Assembly (NCBI GenBank): GCA_964019425.1
Contig: OZ025814.1
Coordinates: 1,006,001-1,070,000, forward strand
Source of the DNA: Flectonema sp. DT1601
Lineage: Eukaryota > Euglenozoa > Diplonemea > Diplonemida > Diplonemidae
Reading direction: 5' to 3'
DNA: 64,000 nucleotides
The notes beneath the pieces were generated by a model that saw only the letters and a list, made by a program, of their open reading frames with translations, was not told where the DNA came from and did no database searches. Numbering within the stretch: the stretch's first letter is position 1; every line of letters begins with the position of its first letter. Shown here one piece after another: positions 52,031-63,308 of this stretch. A program made the position numbers and the translations under genes.

Positions 52031-52467
52031 CTTCGAAAACGTGAGTGTGAGAGAAAGAAGTGATCGAGCTGTATAAAGAATTTCTTTTTGAAAAAATAGA
52101 AGGCTAAAGAATATATAAAAATGTCTGCTGTTTCGTTCATTTTTCCAACTTCGGAATCATACACTTTTCTGTCTGATTCCTTTGATTATTTCTTTCCGGT
52201 GCTAAGCTTGGTGGAAAATTACCTGAATGAATCCTAGTAATTGTCCTTCCATGCTTTGCACCTGTCGAAATAATAAAACTTAAAAACTACACACGCACCA
52301 ATAACAAGCGATTACACTAGAACGCGCGATTGCAAGAACACCCTGGTTCAAGGTGGCTCGCTGCGGCGGGGTAACTGAAGTCCGTTTTCGTTGGACTCAG
52401 CTCCACCACGGGGTGGAGGGGTGAGGAGGGTGGGCTTCGAAAACGTGAGTGTGAGAGAAAGAAGTGA

Positions 52468-52785
52468 GTGGCGCAAAAAGCAGTAAAAAATAAAAAAAAA
52501 AAATTTCATGACAAAGGCAAAAGCAGCAATTTTCTTTCCACAAACGCATCAGACTGTCATTTGGTGGCGCCAACTTGCTACAGGTAAAACTCCACTTTTC
52601 TTTCCGCAATGTGCAACACCAGTCAACACTTACGTAGCATTTAGAACCAGACCTTCTTGCGGGAAGGCACAGAAGCCTCATTCCCAGTGTGTAATTAGGT
52701 GAGGCCTGGCCTGGGTACCTGGCCCAGGACTTGGTGGATTTCCTCAGAACCCAAAATATCCCCAATGCTGACAATTATATAGGAG
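52468..52785. repeat. W block right of VIPER-like copy 2
   Basis: It resumes with GTGGCGCAAAAAGCAG and ends GACAATTATATAGGAGAA, the left border of two octamer arrays (also 56379-56396). Confidence 0.75.
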
Positions 52786-52826
52786 AAACCCGCAAACCCG
52801 CAAACCCGCAAACCCGCAAACCCGCA
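52786..52826 (+). repeat. Octamer array (AAACCCGC)n, about 5 units, uninterrupted
   Basis: Short array between the standard left (TATAGGAGAA) and right (ACTAGAGATACCCC) borders, with no insertion: the empty form of the site occupied at 56442-56819. Confidence 0.9.
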
Positions 52827-52997
52827 CTAGAGATACCCCTTCCAGGCTCGCGTTGCTCGCACACAACTTTTTTTTTTTAAGCTTTCTGAACAAACATTAT
52901 TTTTACAACCAAGTCACGTCTGTTTTTATTCCCTGGCTAGGTACCCGTCCAGGGTACAAATTTGAACTTAACTTTACGCTCGCGTTAAGTTAAGTCC

Positions 52998-53094
52998 AAT
53001 TTTGTGGTTGAAAAACACAAAAAATGTGCCTGGGAATTAAACCCTTACCACGGCTACCAAAGAGATTTAAGGTATCCACTCGGCTGTGCAGCCC
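52998..53094 (-). mobile_element. tRNA-Leu-like SINE, copy 2 (shortened)
   Basis: Head with AGCCGAGTGGATACC (A-box) and GGTTTAATTCCC (altered B-box) on the minus strand; the tail is cut at TTTGTGGTTG. Confidence 0.55.
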
Positions 53095-53240
53095 TCGGGT
53101 TTTCTTTTTTTTTTTTATTTATTTATTTGTGTGTTCTTAGCCTCTTTATGGAAATCCTTCCATTTTCCCTTCCCTCCAGTCTTAACGTAGGAGAGTCTAC
53201 CAGGTGCCTACCCTGGACGCCCTTCGGGCGTGGAATTTGA

Positions 53241-53347
53241 ACTAATTGCGTGTACGGGCGCGATGGGTTATTGCAGTGGCAGGGGGTCGAACCAGCGATC
53301 ACCCAGCCCCAGGGCGAGGGTTATACTACTACCCCTGGGATATCGCA
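53241..53347 (-). mobile_element. tRNA-Pro-like SINE head, copy 1
   Basis: Minus strand: AGGGGTAGTAGTATAACCC (A-box-like), CTCGCCCTGGGG (anticodon-arm-like with TGG) and GGTTCGACCCCC (B-box). Not a foldable tRNA throughout, so probably a SINE head or tRNA pseudogene. Confidence 0.5.
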
Positions 53348-54130
53348 ACTTTTTATTATTATTACTTTTCTGCAATTTTTATTTATAAATAAGTTTTCGA
53401 AAAGGTGGGAAGTAACGGGCTGGGAGCTTTTGGCTCCTGCCCCTATTCCTCCCGATGTAAACTTTCTTTTTTTTTTTTTTTTTTTTTTTTTAACAGGCCC
53501 AAAGGGCGACAATGAAAGATGCTGACCAAGGAATAATATTCAAATGAATTTTCGTTTCAAAGAAACGAACAGGATTAAGGGAGAGGCAGAAAAAAAAAAA
53601 AAAAAATAATATGAAGAGGAAATAATCAAACATGAAAAAAAAAAATAAAATAAAAATAAACAAACGTTATATATAAGCAATTTCTTTCGCATTTTTTCTT
53701 TCACAATTTTCTATTTATTTATTACTTTTCTGTCCCAACGGGACGACAAATGAAAAATGTCCTCTCTTAGCTGAAAATGCACACTGCACCCTGTTTTATC
53801 AAGTCCTTTGTTTTTGTTTTTCTGAAAGATATCTGTAGTTGTTGTTATATTAATATGCTAGCACGAAAACGACGGCTAGGTTTATGATGATTGGATATGT
53901 GGCTTAGGATATCTGTTTGTTACATTTGGAAGTATTTTACAACAGGTTTATCGAACCTGTATCTGCAATGTGTGCGACCCTGGGATGGGAATATAGGAAT
54001 TTAGTTATATTAATAAGGTTATCGTTCATTATTTCCAATGAAATAGAAATGTGGGAAGAACTATGGGATGGCGGAACGCAGCCCCCCCCCCAACCCCCCC
54101 CAAGGGGGGGGAGCCACTAATAAAGGCCAA

Positions 54131-54784
54131 CCTCCTGAAAAAGAATCAAGAAAAAACAAAAATGCCCTCACCCAAGGTCGAACTGGACGGTTTACAGCCA
54201 TTTTGGGTTTTGTAAAGAATGGTTAGTTCTGAAACTATTTGTGTAGGAAAGACCCTTTACCCAAAAAGAAATGAAATCAAAGATTGCTTTTTCACAGCTT
54301 GGCACCTAAAACCCAAAGCTCATTAAGAAGGAAAAAATTATTTCAAAAAGAAAATTTTTGCTAACTAAATTGGCAGCCATACACCTAAATTTCAAAACCA
54401 TACCACTTACTAACAAAATTTCTTTCTCATCACTTTTTATATTTTAAGAAAATGGTTAACAGGAATTTATGAAGACTTTTAGATAGATCAACTATGTGTT
54501 CCCATCTTTTCTAGGAGATCTGTAGAAAAAAATAAATCTTTCAGAAAATATTATAAAGGAAAGATTTTTTCTGAAGAATTTTTTTTTAACTACCTACTAA
54601 ATTGGCAACCATACACTTAAATTTCAAAACCATACTAAAAAAGAATTTTCATCACATTTTATACTTTAAGAAAATGGTTACCCATCTTTTTTAGACCTGC
54701 TCGGGCACAAAAATCCAGCATTTTTCCTTAGGCAAAAATAAATCTTACTTACTTCCTACTGAAGAAAATTGGCAGCTTAAATTT
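54131..54784. repeat. T block, third copy
   Basis: It repeats words of 39035-39690 and matches 58741-59450 closely. No gene. Confidence 0.75.
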
Positions 54785-55330
54785 GTTTGCAGGAAAAAAG
54801 TAAGCAGCTAAAATTTGCTTGCGGGAAGAAAATAAGCAGCCAAAATTTGCTTGCGGGAAGAAATAAGCAGCTAAAATTTGCCTGCAAGAAAAAAATAAGC
54901 AGCTAAAATTTGCTTGCGGGAAGAAAATAAGCAGCTAAAATTTGCTTGCGGGAAGAAAATAAGCAGCTAAAATTGCTTGCGGGAAGAAAATAAGCAGCTA
55001 AGATTTGCTTGCGGGAAGAAAATAAGCAGCTAAAATTTGCTTGCGGGAAGAAAATAAGCAGCTAAAATTTGCTTGCGGGAAGAAAATAAGCAGCTAAAAT
55101 TTGCTTGCGGGAAGAGAATCAGCAGCTAAAATTTGCTTGCGGGAAGAAAATTAGCAGCTAAAATTTGCCTGAAAGAAAGAAATAAGCAGCTAAAATTTGC
55201 TTGCGGGAAGAAAATTAGCAGCTAAAATCTGCCTGCAAGAAAGAAATAAGCAGCTAAAACTTGCTTGCGGGAAGAGAATCAGCAGCTAAAATTTGCTTGC
55301 AAGAAGAAAATTAGCAGCCAAAATTTGCTC
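54785..55330. repeat. 32-bp satellite, about 17 units
   Basis: Unit of type AAGCAGCTAAAATTTGC + TTGCGGGAAGAAAAT with CT/CC and other variants. Units here are more diverged than in the large array at 59455. Confidence 0.9.
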
Positions 55331-56396
55331 AGGTGCTACATAAGCATTGATTGCAGAAAGGTGGCAAAAATGAAAGGAATTATTTATTAAAACCCAAATT
55401 GTCTAAACCATAACAAAAAGGCAGCTTGGCACCAAAACTCTAAAACCTATTCTCCTCAGGGATTTGTGAAGCCTTTTCGAGATCGATAGGCCAAGGGATA
55501 ACCATAAAAAAGGTGTAACCATGATTTCTTGGGGGTGAGTGGCACAAAAAGCAGTAAAAAAAAAAAAAAAAAAATCCCGTGACAAAGGCAAATAACTGCA
55601 AAGGCAGCAATTCTCTTTCCGCAAACGCCCCCCCGTGGGTCATCAGGTCATTTGGTAGTGCCAACCTGCAACAGGTTAACATGCAACACTCTACCTTTCT
55701 TCCCGTAATGCGTGACACCATTCAACACTTACGTAGCACTTAGCACCAGGCCTGCTTGCGGGAAGAAACAGAAGCCTCATTCCCAGTATGGAAGTAGCTA
55801 GGCCTGGCCAGCTTACATAGCACTTCTGAGCAACCTAATATTATTCCTGTAATGCGTGACACTATTACGTAGCACTTAGCACCAGGCCTGCTAGCAGGAA
55901 GAAACAGAAGCCCCATTCCCAGTACGGAAGTAGCTAGGCCTGGCCAGCTTACAGTGCTGCGTAAGTTTTGACTGGCAAACAACTGCAAAACTTTTTTCTC
56001 CACACAGAGATTTGTGAAGACTTTTCAGGGTCGATAGATCGAGAGATAACCATAAAAAAAGATTTACTCATGTTTTTCTGGAGGTGAGTGGCGCAAAAAG
56101 TGGTAAAAAAAAAAAAAAAATTCCGTGACAAAGGCAAATTTCTTTCTGCAAACGCCCGCCGTGGATCACATTTGGTAGCGCCGACTTGCCACAGGTCAAT
56201 ATGCAACGCTACATTTCTTTCCGTAATGCGTGGCACCAGTCAACACTTATGTTGCACTTAGAACCAGACCTTCTTGTGGGAATACAAAGAAGAATTAGTG
56301 TGTAATTAGGTGAGGCCTGGCCTGGGTACCTGGCCCAGGACTTGGTGGATTTCCTCAGAACCCAAAATATCCCCAATGCTGACAATTATATAGGAG
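55331..56396. repeat. W block, with internal duplications
   Basis: It contains two versions of the GAGGTGAGTGGCGC / GGGGGTGAGTGGCAC junction site (about 55530 and 56085) and a repeated CTTAGCACCAGGCCTGCT...GGCCAGCTTAC segment (55738-55829 and 55876-55951). No gene supported. Confidence 0.7.
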
Positions 56397-56441
56397 AAAC
56401 CCGCAAACCCGCAAACCCGCAAACCCGCAAACCCGCAAACC
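56397..56441 (+). repeat. Octamer array (AAACCCGC)n, left part
   Basis: About 5.5 units after TATAGGAGAA, ending AAACC at the start of a solo VIPER A repeat. Confidence 0.9.
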
Positions 56442-56819
56442 TTTCCTTGGGAACCTTGCAAATGGCAGTTTTAAATTACGTAATATCATCCTTTGTCTTT
56501 TCTGCTCTAGTGTGCAACGAAGTTTGAGTTCTCATCTTTGATCATTTTTCCTCAATTTAGACGAGTCCGATCATGGGCAAAAAGTGTTGCGCCGACCTGG
56601 CTGCAGACACTGTCTCTAGATAAGGCATTTTACATTTAACAATTGTTTCAGATGTGCAAATTCCGTGTGTTATAAAACAAGCTTGCATTATTACAAGTTA
56701 TCCTTGGGAACGTGTCCCTCAATATATCAGAAAATTATTCATCGTTTAACTTTTCCATTTTGTCATTCTTTACGCTTTATCACAGGGTTTTTTCATACTT
56801 GTACATTTAAGTTTGAAAT
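56442..56819 (+). mobile_element. Solo A repeat of the VIPER-like copy 1 family
   Basis: 378 bp matching A1/A2 with a few differences (for example CATTATTACAAG and ATATATCAG), starting TTTCCTTGGGAACC and ending AAGTTTGAAAT. Octamer repeats lie directly on both sides. No genes: a remnant of a recombined or partly integrated element. Confidence 0.85.
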
Positions 56820-56968
56820 CCGCAAACCCGCAAACCCGCAAACCCGCAAACCCGCAAACCCGCAAACCCGCAAACCCGCAAACCCGCAAACCCGCAAACC
56901 CGCAAACCCGCAAACCCGCAAACCCGCAAACCCGCAAACCCGCAAACCCGCAAACCCGCAAACCCGCA
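56820..56968 (+). repeat. Octamer array (AAACCCGC)n, right part, about 18 units
   Basis: Continues the array interrupted by the solo repeat and ends CGCACTAGAGATACCCC. Confidence 0.95.
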
Positions 56969-57154
56969 CTAGAGATACCCCTTCCAGGCTCGCGTTGCTC
57001 GCACACAACTTTCTTTTTTTAAAGCTTTCTGAACAAACATTATTTTTACAACCAAGTCACGTCTGTTTTTATTCCCTGGCTAGGTACCCGTCCAGGGTAC
57101 AAATTTGAACTTAACTTTACGCTCGCTTTGCTCGCGCTAAGTTAAGTCCAATTT

Positions 57155-57285
57155 TGTACCCTTTTCCTTGCTACTTTCTTCTTACTAATTCTTCTGGTTG
57201 AAAAACACAGAAAATGTGCCTGGGAATTGAACCCCTGCCACGGCTACCGAAGAGATTTAAGGTATCCACTCGGCTGTGCAGCCCT
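57155..57285 (-). mobile_element. tRNA-Leu-like SINE, copy 3
   Basis: Head with AGCCGAGTGGATACC and GGGGTTCAATTCCC on the minus strand; the tail shares GTGTTTTTCAACC and the AGAAGAAAGTAGC-type region with copy 1. Confidence 0.6.
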
Positions 57286-57430
57286 GAGATTTTCTTTTTT
57301 TTTTTTATTTATTTATTTGTGTGTTCTTAGCCTCTTTATGGAAATCCTTCCATTTTCCCTTCCCCCTAGTCTTAACGTAGGAGAGTCTACCAGGTGCCTA
57401 CCCTGGACGCCCTTCGGGCGCGGGATTTGA

Positions 57431-57541
57431 ACTAATTGCGTGTACGGGCGCGATGGGTTATTGCAGTGGCAGGGGGTCGAACCAGCGATCACCCAGCCCC
57501 AGGGCGAGGGTTATACCACTACCCCTGGGATATCGCAACTT
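57431..57541 (-). mobile_element. tRNA-Pro-like SINE head, copy 2
   Basis: Almost the same as 53241-53347, with GGTTCGACCCCC and AGGGGTAGTGGTATAACCC on the minus strand. Confidence 0.5.
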
Positions 57542-57903
57542 TTTATTATTATTACTTTTCTGCAATTCTTATTTATAAATAAGCTTTCGAAAAGGTGGGA
57601 AGTAACGGACTGGGAGCCTTTGGCTCCTGCCCTATTCCCGATGTAAACTTTCTTTTTTTTTTCTTTTTTCTTTTTTTTAACAGGCCCAAAGGGCGACAAT
57701 GACTGTTGCTGACCAAGGAATAATATTCAAATGAATCTTCGTTTCAAAGAAACGAACAGGATTAAGGGAGAGGCAGAAAAAAAAAAGAAATAATATGAAG
57801 AGGAAATAATCAAACATGAAAAAAAAAAATAAAATAAAAATAAAATAAATAAACGTTATATATAAGCAATTTCTTTTTTTTTTCGCAATTTTTTATTTAT
57901 TTA

Positions 57904-58328
57904 CTGTAAAGGGAAATATTCTTGTGGGGAAAAACCCGCGAGTTTTTTTTATTTTTTCTAAATCCGCGAGAATTTTTCCCCGCGAGAGTATTTCCCTGCC
58001 AACATACATTTTTATACAGCCATTTTTTTAGTTCCTTTTTGTGAAGAAAATACATGTGTTACAAAGGAAAGTTACAGCAAAAGTCATTTTCATTATGCAG
58101 CATGGTTGTTTTAGATGTGCTTGCTGGAAAATAATTCTTTTTCCCAGCTTGCACTTGATGATTCCTCACATCCTTACGCACTTTTGCAAAAATCCTCTGT
58201 GGCAGGGAAATATTCTTGTGGGGAAAAACCCGCGAGTTTGAAAAAAATCCCCAAATCCGCGAGAATATTTACCCACGGGAATATTTCCCCGCAGGAATAT
58301 TTCCCCGCGAGAATATTTCCCTTTACAG
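57904..58328. mobile_element. MITE with TA target duplication
   Basis: The ends CTGTAAAGGGAAATATTC and GAATATTTCCCTTTACAG are inverted repeats, with TA on each side (57902-57903 and 58329-58330). The equivalent sites at about 53720 and 29204 read TTTATTAC without the insertion, so one TA was duplicated. The outer about 110-125 bp on each side are themselves imperfect palindromes built from GGGAAATATTC and CCGCGAG words. No coding capacity. TA duplication suggests a Tc1/mariner-type mobiliser. Confidence 0.8.
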
Positions 58329-58740
58329 TATTACTTTTCTGTCCCAACGGGACGAAAAATGAAAAATGTCCTCCCTTAGCTGAAAATGCACACTGCACCC
58401 TGTTTTATCAAGTCCTTTGTTTCTGTTTTTCTGAAAGATATCTGTAGTTGTTGTTATACTAATATGCTAGCACGAAAACGACGGCTAGGTTTATGATGAT
58501 TGGATATGTGGCTTAGGTTATCTGTTTGTTACATTTGGAAGTATTTTACAACAGGTTTATTGAACCTGTATCCGCAATGTGTGCGACCCTGGGATGGGAA
58601 TACAGGAATTTAGTTATATTAATAAGGTTATCGTTCATTATTTCCAATAAAATAGAAATGTGGGAAGAACTATGGGATGGCGGAACGCAGCCCCCCCCCC
58701 AACCCCCCCCAAGGGGGGGGAGCCACTAATAAAGGCCAAC

Positions 58741-59454
58741 CTCCTGAAAAAGAATCAAGAAAAAGCAAAAATGCCCTCACCCAGGGTCGAACTGGAACTG
58801 GTTTACAGCCATTTTGGGTTTTGTAAAGTGGTTAGTTCTGAAACTATTTGTGTAGGAAAGACCCTTTACCCAAAAAGAAATGAAATCAAAGATTGCTTTT
58901 TCAGAATAGTGAGATGTAACAGGGTGGCAAATAACTGCAAAGGTGAAAGAACTTTTTCACAGCTTGGCACCTAAAATCCAAAACTCATTAAGAAGGAAAA
59001 AATTATTTCAAAAAGAAAATTTTTGCTAACTAAATTGGCAGCCATACACCTAAATTTCAAAACCATACTACTTACTAACAAAATTTCTTTCTCATCACTT
59101 TTTATATTTTAAGAAAATGGTTAACAGGAATTTATGAAGACTTTTGGATAGATCAACTATGTGTTCCCATCTTTTTTAGGAGATCTGTAGAAAAAAATAA
59201 ATCTTTCAGAAAATATTATAAAGGAAAGGTTCTTTCTGAAGAATTTTTTTTTAACTACCTACTAAATTGGCAACCATACACTTAAATTTCAAAACCATAC
59301 TAAAAAAGAGTTTTCATCACATTTTATACTTTAAGAAAATGGTTACCCATCTTTTTTAGACCTGCTCGGGCACAAAAATCCAGCATTTTTCCTTAGGCAA
59401 AAATAAATCTTACTTACTTCCTACTGAAGAAAATTGGCAGCTTAGATTTGTTTT
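58741..59454. repeat. T block, fourth copy
   Basis: Close match to 54131-54784. No gene. Confidence 0.75.
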
Positions 59455-62400
59455 CAGGAAAGAAGTAAGCAGCTAAAATTTGCTTGCGGGAAGAAAATAA
59501 GCAGCTAAAATTTGCTTGCGGGAAGAAAATAAGCAGCTAAAATTTGCTTGCGGGAAGAGAATCAGCAGCTAAAATTTGCTTGCGGGAAGAAAATAAGCAG
59601 CCAAAATTTGCTTGCGGGAAGAAAATAAGCAGCTAAAATTTGCTTGCGGGAAGAGAATCAGCAGCTAAAATTTGCTTGCGGGAAGAAAATAAGCAGCCAA
59701 AATTTGCTTGCGGGAAGAGAATAAGCAGCTAAAATTTGCTTGCGGGAAGAAAATAAGCAGCTAAAATTTGCTTGCGGGAAGAAAATAAGCAGCTAAAATT
59801 TGCTTGCGGGAAGAAAATAAGCAGCCAAAATTTGCTTGCGGGAAGAAAATAAGCAGCCAAAATTTGCTTGCGGGAAGAAAATAAGCAGCTAAAATTTGCT
59901 TGCGGGAAGAAAATAAGCAGCCAAAATTTGCTTGCGGGAAGAAAATAAGCAGCCAAAATTTGCTTGCGGGAAGAAAATGAGCAGCCAAAATTTGCTTGCG
60001 GGAAGAGAATAAGCAGCTAAGATTTGCTTGCGGGAAGAAAATAAGCAGCCAAAATTTGCTTGCGGGAAGAAAATAAGCAGCTAAAATTTGCTTGCGGGAA
60101 GAAAATAAGCAGCCAAAATTTGCTTGCGGGAAGAAAATAAGCAGCCAAAATTTGCTTGCGGGAAGAAAATGAGCAGCCAAAATTTGCTTGCGGGAAGAGA
60201 ATAAGCAGCTAAGATTTGCTTGCGGGAAGAAAATAAGCAGCCAAAATTTGCTTGCGGGAAGAAAATAAGCAGCTAAAATTTGCTTGCGGGAAGAAAATAA
60301 GCAGCCAAAATTTGCTTGCGGGAAGAAAATAAGCAGCTAAAATTTGCTTGCGGGAAGAAAAGAAGCAGCCAAAATTTGCTTGCGGGAAGAAAATAAGCAG
60401 CTAAAATTTGCTTGCGGGAAGAAAATAAGCAGCTAAAATTTGCTTGCGGGAAGAAAATAAGCAGCTAAAATTTGCTTGCGGGAAGAAAATAAGCAGCCAA
60501 AATTTGCTTGCGGGAAGAAAATAAGCAGCTAAAATTTGCTTGCGGGAAGAAAATAAGCAGCCAAAATTTGCTTGCGGGAAGAAAATAAGCAGCTAAAATT
60601 TGCTTGCGGGAAGAAAATAAGCAGCCAAAATTTGCTTGCGGGAAGAAAATAAGCAGCCAAAATTTGCTTGCGGGAAGAAAATAAGCAGCTAAAATTTGCT
60701 TGCGGGAAGAAAATAAGCAGCTAAAATTTGCTTGCGGGAAGAAAATAAGCAGCTAAAATTTGCTTGCGGGAAGAAAATAAGCAGCCAAAATTTGCTTGCG
60801 GGAAGAAATAAGCAGCTAAAATTTGCTTGCAGGAAGAAAATTAGCAGCTAAAATTTGCTTGCGGAAGAAAATAAGCAGCCAAAATTTGCTTGCGGAAGAA
60901 AATAAGCAGCTAAAATTTGCTTGCGGGAAGAAATAAGCAGCTAAAATTTGCTTGCGGGAAGAGAATCAGCAGCCAAAATTTGCTTGCGGGAAGAAAGTAA
61001 GCAGCTAAAATTTGCTTGCGGGAAGAAAATAAGCAGCTAAAATTTGCTTGCAGGAAGAAAATAAGCAGCTAAAATTTGCTTGCGGGAAGAAAATAAGCAG
61101 CCAAAATTTGCTTGCGGAAGAAAATAAGCAGCTAAAATTTGCTTGCGGGAAGAAAATAAGCAGCTAAAATTTGCTTGCGGGAAGAAAATAAGCAGCTAAA
61201 ATTTGCTTGCGGGAAGAGAATCAGCAGCTAAAATTGCTTGCGGGAAGAAAATAAGCAGCCAAAATTTGCTTGCGGGAAGAAAATAAGCAGCTAAAATTTG
61301 CTTGCGGGAAGAGAATCAGCAGCTAAAATTTGCTTGCGGGAAGAAAATAAGCAGCCAAAATTTGCTTGCGGAAGAGAATAAGCAGCTAAAATTTGCTTGC
61401 GGGAAGAAAATAAGCAGCTAAAATTTGCTTGCGGGAAGAAAATAAGCAGCCAAAATTTGCTTGCGGGAAGAAAATAAGCAGCTAAAATTTGCTTGCGGGA
61501 AGAAAATAAGCAGCCAAAATTTGCTTGCGGGAAGAAAGTAAGCAGCTAAAATTTGCTTGCGGGAAGAAAATAAGCAGCTAAAATTTGCTTGCAGGAAGAA
61601 AATAAGCAGCTAAAATTTGCTTGCGGGAAGAAAATAAGCAGCCAAAATTTGCTTGCGGGAAGAAAATAAGCAGCTAAAATTTGCTTGCGGGAAGAAAATA
61701 AGCAGCTAAAATTTGCTTGCGGGAAGAAAATAAGCAGCTAAAATTTGCTTGCGGGAAGAGAATCAGCAGCTAAAATTTGCTTGCGGGAAGAAAATAAGCA
61801 GCTAAAATTTGCTTGCGGGAAGAAAATAAGCAGCCAAAATTTGCTTGCGGGAAGAAAATAAGCAGCTAAAATTTGCTTGCAGGAAGAGAATCAGCAGCTA
61901 AAATTTGCTTGCGGGAAGAAAATAAGCAGCCAAAATTTGCTTGCGGGAAGAGAATAAGCAGCTAAAATTTGCTTGCGGGAAGAAAATAAGCAGCTAAAAT
62001 TTGCTTGCGGGAAGAAAATAAGCAGCCAAAATTTGCTTGCGGGAAGAAAATAAGCAGCTAAATTTGCTTGCGGAAGAAAATAAGCAGCCAAAATTTGCTT
62101 GCGGGAAGAAAATAAGCAGCCAAAATTTGCTTGCGGGAAGAAAATGAGCAGCCAAAATTTGCTTGCGGGAAGAGAATAAGCAGCTAAGATTTGCTTGCGG
62201 GAAGAAAATAAGCAGCCAAAATTTGCTTGCGGGAAGAAAATAAGCAGCTAAAATTTGCTTGCGGGAAGAAAATAAGCAGCCAAAATTTGCTTGCGGGAAG
62301 AAAATAAGCAGCTAAAATTTGCTTGCGGGAAGAAAATAAGCAGCCAAAATTTGCTTGCGGGAAGAAAATAAGCAGCTAAAATTTGCTTGCGGAAGAAAAT

Positions 62401-63308
62401 AAGCAGCTAAAATTTGCTTGCGGGAAGAAAATAAGCAGCTAAAATTTGCTTGCGGGAAGAAAATAAGCAGCCAAAATTTGCTTGCGGGAAGAAAATAAGC
62501 AGCTAAAATTTGCTTGCAGGAAGAAAATAAGCAGCTAAAATTTGCTTGCGGGAAGAAAATAAGCAGCCAAAATTTGCTTGCGGGAAGAAAATAAGCAGCT
62601 AAAATTTGCTTGCGGGAAGAAAATTAAGCAGCCAAAATTTGCTTGCGGGAAGAAAATAAGCAGCTAAAATTTGCTTGCGGGAAGAAAATAAGCAGCTAAA
62701 ATTTGCTTGCGGGAAGAAAATAAGCAGCTAAAATTTGCTTGCGGAAGAAAATAAGCAGCCAAAATTTGCTTGCGGGAAGAAAATAAGCAGCTAAAATTTG
62801 CTTGCAGGAAGAAAATAAGCAGCTAAAATTTGCTTGCGGAAGAAAATAAGCAGCCAAAATTTGCTTGCGGGAAGAAAATAAGCAGCTAAAATTTGCTTGC
62901 GGGAAGAAAATAAGCAGCTAAAATTTGCTTGCGGGAAGAGAATCAGCAGCCAAAATTTGCTTGCGGGAAGAAAGTAAGCAGCTAAAATTTGCTTGCGGGA
63001 AGAAAATAAGCAGCTAAAATTTGCTTGCAGGAAGAAAATAAGCAGCTAAAATTTGCTTGCGGGAAGAAAATAAGCAGCCAAAATTTGCTTGCGGGAAGAA
63101 AATAAGCAGCTAAAATTTGCTTGCGGGAAGAAAATAAGCAGCTAAAATTTGCTTGCGGAAGAAAATAAGCAGCTAAAATTTGCTTGCGGGAAGAGAATCA
63201 GCAGCCAAAATTTGCTTGCGGGAAGAAAGTAAGCAGCTAAAATTTGCTTGCGGGAAGAAAATAAGCAGCTAAAATTTGCTTGCGGGAAGAAAATTAGCAG
63301 CCAAGATT
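59455..63308. repeat. 32-bp satellite, about 120 units
   Basis: Tandem unit of 32 bp (AAGCAGC[T/C]AAAATTTG + CTTGCGGGAAGAAAAT). The main variant position is CT versus CC. A GAGAATCAGC subtype and 31-bp units are scattered through it. Longer patterns recur, for example the AAAATGAGCAGCC block at about 59976, 60168 and 62152; the first two are 192 bp (six units) apart. Open frames through it are artefacts. Confidence 0.95.

Larger units (their letters stand above)
46910..52467 (-). mobile_element. VIPER-like tyrosine-recombinase retroelement, copy 2
   Basis: Plus-strand order: P (46910-47107), Q (47108-47313), P' (47314-47486), genes on the minus strand (RT-RNase H, recombinase, gag), Q (52031-52236), P (52237-52434) and a 33-bp Q start (52435-52467). 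Read along the element this is an A-genes-B-A-B split direct repeat with an extra B and partial A at its 5' side. It is a different family from copy 1. It lies in a W block; uninterrupted versions of the site occur near 55530 and 56085. It looks whole and the repeats look identical, so it is young. Confidence 0.8.
52827..54130 (+). repeat. R1 block, with SINEs, second full copy
   Basis: Same order as 28991-29611 with two tRNA-derived SINEs after the hairpin. It matches 56969-58740 at an offset of about 4.2 kb, except that the latter has a MITE. Contains poly(T) and poly(A) tracts (53463-53493, 53590-53610). Confidence 0.8.
56969..58740 (+). repeat. R1 block, third full copy, with SINEs and MITE
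   Basis: Parallel to 52827-54130. Contains the hairpin at 57092-57161, two SINE heads and the MITE at 57904-58328. Confidence 0.8.

Noticed and set aside
59455-63308. 32-bp repeats as a CRISPR array
   Set aside because: Units are directly adjacent with no unique spacers, and the host is clearly eukaryotic. It is a satellite.
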